Below, piece by piece: positions 1-9,700 of a DNA stretch of 31,154 bases. Position 1 is the first letter of the stretch. Each line of letters starts with the position of its first letter. The notes beneath the pieces were generated by a model that worked only from the letters and a program-made list of their open reading frames with translations, did no database searches and was not told the origin of the DNA. The translations under genes and the position numbers were made by a program. The stretch covers positions 188,374 to 219,527 of the forward strand of contig BEXV01000313.1 in NCBI GenBank assembly GCA_003118195.1, in the 5' to 3' direction. Source of the DNA: Hemicentrotus pulcherrimus. Taxonomy: Eukaryota > Echinodermata > Echinoidea > Camarodonta > Strongylocentrotidae.

Positions 1-80
1 ACTACTACTACTACTACTACTATTACTACTCCAATAATGATAACAATAAAAATAATAATAACAATGATGATAACAATAAT
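1..80. repeat. ACT / AAT trinucleotide microsatellite
   Basis: The window opens with perfect ACT triplets that grade into AAT, GAT and ACA triplets. If the overlapping frame is real they encode poly-Tyr and Asn/Asp runs; otherwise this is simple intergenic microsatellite. Confidence 0.8.
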
Positions 81-194
81 ACCCCTTTGACATCGGATTC
101 GTCTACGGCATCACCAAACACCGGTCTGCTGGTCGTTTTCAGTTGTCTTTCCTTGCTAGTTCTGCTCCTGGCCGCCATTATGCATTTAAAATAA
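3..194 (+). CDS. possible 3' end of an upstream gene with GPI-anchor-like C-terminal tail (5' partial)
   Basis: A frame open from the window edge ends at TAA (192-194). It reads a Tyr run, an Asn/Asp-rich low-complexity stretch, a Ser/Thr-rich segment (TSDSSTASPNT), then about 20 hydrophobic residues (GLLVVFSCLSLLVLLLAAIM) and a final HLK. Small residues, a short spacer and a hydrophobic end are the usual layout of a GPI-anchor signal; a type I membrane protein with a tiny tail is the alternative. There is no AG before position 141, so the frame would have to be exonic from the window edge, including the ACT/AAT triplet repeats, which weakens the case. An AATAAA (190-195) overlaps the stop. 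I do not recognise the protein. Confidence 0.35.
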   Translation, partial: YYYYYYYYYSNNDNNKNNNNNDDNNNTPLTSDSSTASPNTGLLVVFSCLSLLVLLLAAIMHLK

Positions 195-2236
195 ATGTAA
201 TCTGATCGGTATATCTGTAACAGTAAATTGCTTCACTAATTAATATTAGAAATAATAATGATAATAATAACAGTATTGGATATTTCTATGGCGCACATAT
301 CCACAACGGAAGGTGCTCAAGGCGATCCAACACAACCCTGGAGCCCATTTATTCATAAAAGTCATTTATGTAACTCCGTGAGAAAAAAAAAAATATCGAA
401 ACGTTTGCTCGACGGGGCATGGTCGATAATCGAAAGGGCTCGAACCTTTTAATCTTTGTCAGATCTGTATTTGTATGTTACTATTTTCATGATGACGATG
501 ATTTGTTTAAAAAAAGCTGGGTAATTAATAAATATGAATATGGGCTATAATAATCGCGGAATGCCCATTTTAAATGGTTTTCATTAAAGGTAATGTGTGT
601 AAATCAGTCCAAAAATATGTTTTTGAAAGGTAAATGTACATTTTTAATTTTTTTTTTTTGTGCTGGCATTTAAAAAAATATTTTATTAAAAAAATGTTTG
701 GCAACCAATTTTGTTAGCTTGTCTTGGAATTGGAGTGAAACGGGACCTTTAAACATTTTAATATAGACCAGCCAAGACATGATTTTTACTTTGGACGGTA
801 ATTCGGGTATTTGATGGCATCCATACTGTTGCAAAAATACTAAATAATGACTTATGGGTGAATGCCACGCGCATTTTTTCTTACTAAAAATTTATTTTGG
901 GGGTTCAAAATTTGAAAGAATGTAAAAATTATGATGTTTGATTTTTGACCGAATATGTATTATCTCAGAAGGACCTTTTAGTTGATAACATTTTAATTAT
1001 GACTTTGAAATAATTAAACTGTTTAAAATACATTCGAAAGTCGGACATTATACACGCATGACTTTTTATGGCGCAATAAAGCATAACAGTGTAATATAGG
1101 GCTACCGAGATTATAAAGGTTTTTTTTACACATTATAAATCTGTCCAGTAATTTTTTCTTTCTTGATTTAACTTATAATATATGTTGTAATTGGACTAGG
1201 CCATGCATTGTAGAGTGAAAGGGGTTTATTTCACAAACATTACCTCCGACATTTCGTGAATAAAGAAACATGTTTTCATAAAAGGTATAGGGTATTAAAC
1301 GCAACCATCCGACCCGACGCGACCTCCCAATGGTTCAAATTATGCTAAATCCTGGTGTAATAATAGGATTGTAGGGCTCTCAAGAAGGGAACAGTGTTAA
1401 CATTTTTTCACCCTCATTATGTCAACGAATGATTCAACTATCCATTCCTAATTTTCATCATCAATAAGGTAATCATGAACCTTGGAAACATTAAGCTATA
1501 ACAAGTATATTTACTTCATCATCATTGTGTCGAGGTTCTCCTTTGCTTGTAAAACCTACCGTCTGGAATAAAATAAATGAAGTCGTTGACGTACAGCTCC
1601 GGGAGGGGGTTGGGGGGGGGGGAGGTAAAGGTCATATGCATTTACCTAATTGTACTGCGAGAGAGAGAGCATTGTCCGGGGTTCAAATTCAGTCTTCTGT
1701 AATGTATCTTCCATGTGATTACTATGTGCCACTACATGAAACAGTACCACAATAACGTTTATTGTTGTAAAGAAATTTTTGGAGTGCACCCAGTAAATTA
1801 AGATCGCGTGCTCGATCATGTAATTGAAAACAAGTCAGGCGAAGAAAAAAAAATCTTTAAACCAGCGGGATCTAAGAGGAAGCCGGAAATCTCTTAACAA
1901 CAATTTCTTTACAACAATTGAAAATATAATAATAATGATAATAGTGGGTTTTTGCATAGCACTCGTATTTGTCATACTTCACACTCAGTTTCAGTGTCAT
2001 TTTCAACAGAACAGTGATTTTGACAAGAAATCAGATATACAATTCAATATTCAAGAATTATAATACATACATGGCGCTCGATCCGCAACTATTACCCCGG
2101 CTTTATCATGGCTGCCATTACGGCACTCTAGCATTTCAAGAGTCAACAGTGTTTTTTGTAGTACACAATTTGGTTTTAGAGAGAAGCATATACTTTCCAT
2201 GCTATATTTACTTTGATTAAGAAAGTTTCTACAGCT
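195..2236. other. AT-rich non-coding stretch
   Basis: No frame here resembles a known protein. There are several AATAAA hexamers (for example 528 and 1258) and homopolymer A/T runs. The only notable item is the G-rich tract near 1600. Confidence 0.6.
1600..1626 (+). other. G-rich tract with quadruplex potential
   Basis: Runs of three or more G are packed closely, including an uninterrupted run of ten or more, in otherwise AT-rich DNA. The pattern satisfies the usual four-G-run requirement for a quadruplex on the plus strand. No gene lies nearby. Confidence 0.5.
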
Positions 2237-2640
2237 ATGGATGACCAATTACATACCATAGATATATTTTTGGACTTTAACCAGGATATCCATACCGATA
2301 ATGTGATAAGAAAAATCTCGAGAAATGTTGGTGTCCGTAACAAAATTAAATTAAATTTCTATCAAATATATTGGAAATAACTCACCCATCACTAATGTAA
2401 TACCTTATTTAAACTATAGAATTCTTGCCTGGGGGAACTCCTCCAAAACTCAAATAAACAGAATTGTATTACTACAAAAGAGGCACTCTGAATTTAAAGA
2501 ACACTAGATACATTGCTCCTACTAATAAACTTTTTTAATGAGAGGCAATATTCAACAATATTTTGACTTGTATCTCTTTCACCTTGGTCAATTTATGAAT
2601 CAGCTAAATTCGAACGAATTACCTAAAAATATGAAATATT
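2237..2640 (+). mobile_element. decayed non-LTR retrotransposon fragment (reverse transcriptase C-terminal part)
   Basis: Broken frames read in order KISRNVGVRNKIK, then PYLNYRILAWGNSSKTQINR followed by IVLLQKR, then FNERQYSTIF-like and LYLFHLGQFMNQL-like pieces. This order (KIS..IG.LN.L, YPYL.YGI.AWG, L..LQKRA, near the thumb region) is typical of jockey/CR1-type non-LTR reverse transcriptases. Stops (for example after KEH) and frameshifts show it is dead. No YADD catalytic core is visible, so only the part downstream of the core remains. The clade cannot be set by eye. Confidence 0.7.
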
Positions 2641-4039
2641 ATGTTTTCAAAAACGAACAACGCCATAATAGGCTGTTTTCGTAATGTAACCAAATTTAAT
2701 GCATACGTCTTTGTGAAGGGCCTCGATACAGACCATTTCATTCACCTGATAAGAATAATAGTATTTGTCCTGCCTGGCAACAACTTATATATCATTATCA
2801 TTTACCGAGAATGCGAACAGTGCAAAGCGGGTGCAGGATTTTTCAACCCTAAAGAATGTATTCAATTGCATACCTCACAAGAAATCATGCACATACCTTC
2901 AAAATATGTTTCTCCCTTTGTAAATTTTAATAGGCTTCTTGTGATAAGCCCGACAATCCTTCATTGTTAAAAGTGCGTATACTACCATTTTGTTGAAATG
3001 CATTATGCTTGAACTATAATGGACTAGGACACTGCACCCTAGCCTGTCTCTCTGTCTCTTTCTTTCTTTCCTTCTCTCTCCTTCCCTCCTGTTCTTTATT
3101 TTTTTTTTACCCCTTCTTCTTGCTTGTAAATCCTTTTCTTTCTCTTTTCCCCTCTAGCTCGCTCTCCCTTTCTTTCTCCCCCTTCCTGTTCATTAACCAT
3201 TTTTCCTTTTCCTTCTTCCTCGTCTATCCTATTCTCTGCCCTTTTCCCTCTCTGTCCTAGCACTAGATAGTTTTAACCAGTAACTTGACAAGAAGGCAGT
3301 GTATATTTGTTTCATATCCTACATCAACAAATGCATAATAGAGCAGAATAACTCACCTGTATGTGTGTTCCTGTCTGTGAAATGTTTGTCTCTCAAGAAT
3401 TATAGACATAAATTATGTCCGAACTTTGGCACCTTCAATTCAGGCTCTTCCAGTGCGCGGTTTTTTGAACGCAATGCATTCGAATTCCCAAATGTCTATT
3501 GTACATGTACAGTTATCTTGCACGAGACTGTGATTTGTAAAGTAATGTACTGGAAACTCTACAAATGAATTGGCATGCATCTTTCTGCATGACAATGAGA
3601 AAAATAAAACAGTCAGATACAAAAATCCAACTATGTTCGGTTTCTTTTGAAATAGAAGGAACAGTTCATGCATGCGCAGTTTTAGATAAATATGAATGAT
3701 AACAGTTACAGAACCAGAAGGGCGTTAACTCTATCTTAAAGTATATGAGCTTGGCTCCAAACACGGACGAAAGGATAGACAAATTAAGTGGGAAATGTCT
3801 ACCGGTACTTAGAACCGAATGGATGTTAACTCTTTGTTAAAGTTTATAATGCACAAGTCATGTAGGCTAACACCCTTATAGATACAATCTAGCGAAATGA
3901 TACAAAACATGGCATTTTTGTAATGAAATAAGCCACTGCTCATACACCTTGCTTGTACACATTCACCTCATACAAAGCGACATGTGGGATTTCACCTCCC
4001 CGACTTTACACGCAAGGGAGTGTGAGTGAGAGCGTGTGT
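2641..4039. other. non-coding stretch with no recognised gene
   Basis: Apart from the pyrimidine-rich tract I see only AT-rich sequence and a weak direct repeat: TGTTAACTCT/CGTTAACTCT followed by TTAAAGT at about 3731 and 3825. Open frames here are short and low in complexity. Confidence 0.5.
3045..3258 (+). repeat. C/T-rich low-complexity (polypyrimidine) tract
   Basis: More than 200 bases are almost entirely C and T (CTCT, TTTC and CCCT words) with few purines. The frame through it encodes only Ser/Phe/Leu/Pro and is not a gene. Confidence 0.85.
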
Positions 4040-4052
4040 GTGTGTGTATTCA
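4020..4052 (+). repeat. GT/GAGT-rich microsatellite at the edge of the dispersed repeat
   Basis: GTGAGTGAGAGCG is followed by about seven TG dinucleotides. Confidence 0.7.
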
Positions 4053-5240
4053 CACTCGATGACCAGTGGCTTATTACACGAGAAGGCCCAAAACAAAGAG
4101 AAAAGATGTTGACTTACCTAGAGCCAGAGGGATGAAGGTGTGGTCGAGACAAGTGCAATTTCAAAATGTGATAATGCCCCTTGAGAGATGGGGATTCCCC
4201 AAATTAGTCATTTATTACACATACTATAGATGCCGATTAACACATACTTAGATGTCGGTCCAGTAATCACGCACAGTGCATGAATAGATAGTGGGCGTCA
4301 TCAATAGAGGCATTGTAGGGGGTGTTGCAGTGAGAGTTGAATTGAAGAAGAAAAAAAACACGACATGCAGCTCAAGCATGAAATTGTCAGTTTTACAAAG
4401 TACAGGTGTAGTCATTATACATTTACATTATAATACATACATCCAAATACAAAAGCAATATAACAATGGTAGCATCACACAGATATAGTATATAACATTT
4501 AGAAAAAGGTATCAAAGATGTGGATTAGTATAGTTAACTCACAACAATTTGTGTTGAAGTATTGGTAACAAGGTGTACACAAATTTAAAAATCTGTGCTG
4601 TCTTTACATTTGGAGCATTGATTGTTTCTATGTTAAAAGTTGAATCCAAATGACTTTTATACAAATTCACAATTGTAATGAGACTGATAAATATCGGTAA
4701 TTATGATAAACGCGCTACTTATGATATTATCACTTCCATCATGCAAGAACATATCAAAAGTCTTGTAGAAAGACAGGCCAAGCCTTTTTATGACAAAGTT
4801 TTGTTGATAATAGTATGAGCACATAATGTACACATGTTTTCTTACAATGAGACTTGTCATTCAATAGTTTTCTTTCATATTTCTGCCTTTTTTTCCTATC
4901 CAATCAATTATTTCTAATTCAGATTCAGATTCAGATTAAAACTTCAAAATAGTTCTGTGAAATTTGCTTGGGGTTTAACAGATTTTTTGAGTGACTGTAT
5001 CAATTTAGAAATTCTATTTCAGATCAACATCTACGTTTTTAAATATTATACAGCTGTAACTTTTGAAATTAGAAAATGTAGTTTATAAACCAATATTTGT
5101 TTTTAAACATCAATATCGTTGAGTTTGTTGTTGAAAAAATATATAACAGTTTCTGCAATCAAGGCTTAGACAGCGGGCCTTGCCAAAACTCGATAGCCTC
5201 TGGCTGATAAAGTATAAAGTTATTCCTTATTACATTTTGT
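4040..5240 (+). repeat. dispersed repeat, copy A
   Basis: Blocks of this stretch recur in the same order and orientation at about 12121-13375, for example ACACTCGATGACC, GTGGCTTATT, AGAGAAAAG.TGTTGACCT, ATCACGCACAG, GACATGCAGCTC, GAAATTAGAAAATGT and AAACCAATATTT. This copy is longer in the middle (about 4380-4960). No protein remnant or terminal repeat is seen, so its class is unknown. Confidence 0.75.
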
Positions 5241-5261
5241 TGTAAAAGTTATTTAAAAAAG

Positions 5262-5410
5262 TGTTTTAATTGATGTTATTAATCGGCCTCCAAATCAACT
5301 AGTACAATCGTTTTTAGAAATTTTAGAAGATACTTTGAATTTTGTACATAAGGAAAATAAAGATATATACCTTAGTTATGTGCGATTTCAATGTTAAATT
5401 ATGAATAAAT
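5262..5410 (+). mobile_element. decayed non-LTR retrotransposon fragment (AP-type endonuclease end)
   Basis: One frame reads INRPPNQ, then FLEILEDTLNFV, KENKDIYL; after a one-base shift it reads CDFNVKL. This matches the YRPPN ... F...L...L .. YL.GDFN.DL pattern at the end of the apurinic-type endonuclease domain of non-LTR retrotransposons, with Tyr to Asn and Gly to Cys changes. The frameshift and following stops show decay. It may be unrelated to the reverse transcriptase fragment at 2237, since the order endonuclease then reverse transcriptase is reversed here. Confidence 0.55.
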
Positions 5411-6568
5411 AACTCTCCAATAATTACTCATCAAAACATTATCTTTCCACCATAATGTCTGTCAAATTAGTATTGAATTATCAAACCATTCACCACATGT
5501 TTTGTTTATTTGCCAAATTTCTTTGCAGTTTATAGGAGGTCGCATATTCACTCTAATGTAATGTTTCGGATATATATCTTTAATGATGCATTCTTAGACA
5601 TTTATTATATGTTTTTTTTAATGTTTTTTACATCATAGTTTCGTTCCCGCGCTTAATTGAATATTGACCAACACTGAACTCTCCCTTTAAGAGGTTTATT
5701 AAATTAAACTCGTAATGAAAATTATATCAATTGAAATTTCTTCATCAGATCTTTCATATTCGATTAAAAATCATGATTTTGGACATTCTTTCAAATTTTT
5801 TAGCCCAAATTGACATTTTTAGTTAACAATGCGCGTGGCATCCACCCGTATATTATTTCTCAGTCTTGTTGCAAGATGCCATGCATCAAACCGAAAACGA
5901 CATGGAATCTTTTTCTCGATCTTTGCTTTCAGACTGCCCCACCCTACAGAGTTCTGGACCCATCATTAATTTTTTGTCATGAAAAAAAGAATGAGAACAA
6001 TAAAAATCCAAACAAACAACAAAAACAACCAAGAGGACAAATTTACAAAGGTCAGTACAGCTCGGTCAGTAGTATAAAAAGGAAACGAACTTTAGGCTTA
6101 TGCGTTATTGTTGCTGGTATCTCCTTTGCTCGGACACACCCGCAACACACCTCCAATATATGATTACCTTTCGTGAAGGCTTAAATGTTTTTATGAAGTG
6201 AAATATAATTACTCCCTGCCGTAAAACAATATTCAAATCGAATGATTAATGAAATATAAATCCATTTGAAAACATTTCAACATTTCAAATTTTTTTGGCA
6301 GATATGGAGAGTCCAATACTTGCCAAAATAAATCATAAATGTTTCAACATTTTCGTTAAAATTATTTAACATCTGCAATTGAGAATAGTATTTCTACTCG
6401 AAATATCGATAAAACGTCTCACTTCTCGATGTTTTGGTACCGAAATATCACATTTGCATCAGAAATCAACGGTCGATTAAAGGAATGTACCTGAATTTGT
6501 GTTCGTATATTTCATATATTATATTTTTTCGTATATTTGAAAGAAGAAGACATTGAAAATTAGTAAAC
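5411..6568. other. upstream intergenic region of the DHTKD1 gene
   Basis: AT-rich DNA with no recognised gene. The 117-codon frame at 5810-6163 has no family resemblance and ends in Lys/Asn/Gln low complexity. A TATA-like stretch lies at about 6515-6525, some 45 bases before the start codon; CpG-rich sequence appears only after the ATG. Confidence 0.4.
6515..6525 (+). promoter_or_regulatory. TATA-like element upstream of DHTKD1
   Basis: TATATTATATT lies about 45 bases before the start codon, which would leave a short 5' UTR. The surrounding DNA is so AT-rich that this may be chance. Confidence 0.2.
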
Positions 6569-6779
6569 ATGTTGCGATTTCTTCGACATAGTCGGGTCAG
6601 AATTTTGCCATCGCAGTCGACCCCTTGCTGCCAGCATGCAGCGCCAGTAGTTCCCGCTGTTCAGCACCTACCGTCCCGCTTTTACAACGTCGGTCGCGAT
6701 GTGTATGGCTATCGACAATCGGCATGGCGGCCGCTGAATTTGATCGGCCTCCAACAACAAGCGGAGAAGATTAATACAG
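6569..6779 (+). CDS. DHTKD1: DHTKD1 exon 1 (start codon, targeting presequence)
   Basis: Encodes residues 1-70 plus one base. It begins [16 protein letters not shown], an amphipathic Arg-rich presequence, and contains DVYGYRQ, matching GVYGYR of vertebrate DHTKD1. Donor is CAG|GTGAGA. Confidence 0.93.
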
Positions 6780-9700
6780 GTGAGACGAAAAGAGTATAAT
6801 GAGTGGGGGTAATTGAAAAAATTGTGTAACAGTTGTGTGTGAAACATTTCCATTATTAATTAACCCTCATCCTCATGAAGTTGTAAAAAGGCAGATTACG
6901 CAAACATGAACAAGCTCCCTGGACTGGAGTTAGATCTAAAACAAATTAAGAATGATTATGATTGAGAATAAAATCATAACAAGTTCATTGGAAAAAAATG
7001 GACCAGCTGCTAGCTGTTAGCATTTACTTGCCTTTGTTGGAAATAGAAATTTATGAAGACCCAGTCGAGTTATCCAGGGTATTGTGCCAACGTAACTAGA
7101 CAGAACAATCTGAAGAGTTTAAAAACATATTTTGTCTTTTGACTTTAGTGGGGCTAGACTACATGTTCATATCCCTGATTAGATGGATAACTCGTCCAAC
7201 TTTGTTTTCTGATGATTTTACAAATTAAAGGTAATACAAAGTTTTGGTATGGGGTCATGAACTGGGGTAATAAACTTGGTTCAAGAGATCCTACAATATT
7301 CTGTGATTGTTGTCGCAGTTGAAATCGAGTCTAAAGTTAATAAAATTGTAAATAACAAACTCTTTATGTTGTATAGCTCCCTCTCAAGATCAGGATATTA
7401 ATTAAGCTATGAAACAATGCTTTTGACTAAAATCGACCGATTTGCTATTTCCATTTGGAAATTATACATATTCTGAGATTTTCATGGTCGCAACTACCAT
7501 TGTACAGCCGTAGGCGTTATTTGAAATTTATCAAAATTTACCGGGAGCACCGGTAAATTTTGATATTCAATTTTTCTCAAAAGCGGAAGTGTTCTAGGGG
7601 CTAAATTTTCTAGTGCTTATAATACATCCACAGGGGTATCCAAATATTTATCAAAATTGTAAAGAATCACTATCCACCCAATTTTCAAAATTTCCCAAAC
7701 TTTGTATTACTTTTAAAATCTTTGATTTCACTCTAAATTCTCATAAGAGTGCTTGAATATATTTACATCAATAAATAACTTGTCAAAATTATGACAGGAA
7801 ATGGGTCATGTCTAAGTGAATCAATATAAACGGACAGAAAGCTTTAAAAAAAATGTCAAATAGAAAATCAACATCAGACCGGCCAAATTTTTTAGTTTGT
7901 TTTTTTATTAGCTTACCGGTATTTGTATTTGGCAATCTACAACCATGACAACTACATATCTGTATTTTTTTAAGCTTGGCAGAAAAAGAGAGGATACATT
8001 GAACTGTGTTGTAGTCAATTAAGGGGTTAATGTACCAATTTACTGTTGTTTCACTTTTAGATGAAGCTGCGATACAGAATAGGATTCAGAATGCCAATCT
8101 ACTACGCCTCGTAACAGCCTACCGGGAACATGGACACAAGAGGGCGACATTAGATCCTTTAGGCATGTTGCAACCACAGTACGTATGCATCACAGTAGGA
8201 TAAGTTAGTGTAAGGCAAAAAAATATTATAAAGTCTACAAGTTGGTTTTGCAGAAGAGACTGACTGACAGACTGAGGGAGTATTTAATTATAAGATTGAA
8301 CTTAAAAATGAAAAACCTATTTTTCAAAGCATTGATTTACTTGATTCCATATTTCTATCAAGTATGATTATTATGCCATTTTGGGTTAATTTGATAAGCG
8401 AGATATAAAATAGAAGTGAATTTTAAAGTTGTACGTTGGATTTAAAATTAAATTGCTTATACATTTAAACCTGTATAGAAAGACCGATCAAAAGAGGCGG
8501 GAAAGGTGGCATTTACATGAAGATGTTATAGACAGGTGGCCTTTCTATAGACATGTTTGCTAAACAAAGTTTCACTGAAGTTTAGATCTCATGACTTCGG
8601 GTGCATTATGGGAAAAAAGAACTCTCATACAACCAAGCTAATCTTAATACCACACTATCTATAATCTTGGTAGAAAATGTAAAATGGCTGACTGAGCCAA
8701 GTAATTAGTAAACAGAGACGAGGCTTACCAACTTACTACATTGTTAGTTCTGACTCATCATCTCATAGCTGTCCTTTTTTTGTGTCCCAGCAGTATTTTC
8801 TAGGCGTAAGAAACTAATCTATCGCATGATAAACAATTTTTAGTTATTAAAAGCCAGTTTCTGTCAAGAAACAGTTACAGTAACAGAAAGAAAAGTTAAA
8901 AGCTTTCCAGTAATACAATCAATGGACAAATAAAATCAATGTTTACAAAGCTCCAGTATCATGGAAAGATATGATTCCTAATGGGTACAAAATTGTACTA
9001 ATTTGTTAATTATGTACATTGCAATCTCACATCACAATGTCATGTCATGGCATGAAATCAACTTGAATATTGATTTCCCTTTTTGCTCTCCTGAATACAG
9101 ACCTGTCGCAGAGTTGGATCCACATCTGTATGGACTGTCATCAGATAGCAGTGAATCTTACAATTTAACAGGTAAATGTTTGAATGCCATTGGATAGAAA
9201 ATGTGATTTATGCATTATTTGCATCCATATTTTCATATTTGTCAAGAAACAGTTACAGTAACAGAAAGGAAAGTTCAAAATGAAATTGGTTGTGTATTCA
9301 CCCATAAAATAATTTGTTCATATACAGGTAGCAGTCCTTATAGTCCGAAAACATTTATACAAAAAAAATGCTTCACTTTTCGTCAGCTGATATTGGTGAA
9401 AATGTAGTATCTACTGCTATCTAGGTTCAAAACTGCTGATGATATCAACAAAGTACATTTCATCTAACAATGTTTTGCTTTTTTGTCATGGTTTTATTTT
9501 GTTTCAGGTATAGTCAACATTGGGAAAGAGGAAGGAACAGTACAGGAGGTTTTAGACCACCTAAAGAAGGCTTACTGTAGCAACATTGCTGTTGAGTTTT
9601 CACACTTACTGGTATGTAAATCAAGATATTCTTTTTTATCATGTTTAGGTAATCATGGGCTCTATTAAATGATGAAAAAGAAATTTTAACTAAATTAAAT

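Larger units (their letters stand above)
6780..8060 (+). other. DHTKD1 intron 1
   Basis: A 1281-bp intron between a GTGAGA donor and a TTTTAG acceptor. It contains the TTAA-flanked element at 7229-7712 and no other coding signal. An 11-bp inverted repeat (CGAGTTATCCA near 7063 and its complement near 7189) is seen but is weak. Confidence 0.85.

Noticed and set aside
584..752. Another TTAA element (TTAAAGGTAATG ... GGGACCTTTAA)
   Set aside because: The ends agree in only four bases (AGGT), which is not more than chance.
3009..3260. 83-codon frame rich in Ser, Phe, Leu and Pro
   Set aside because: It is a translation of the polypyrimidine tract and has no gene-like features.
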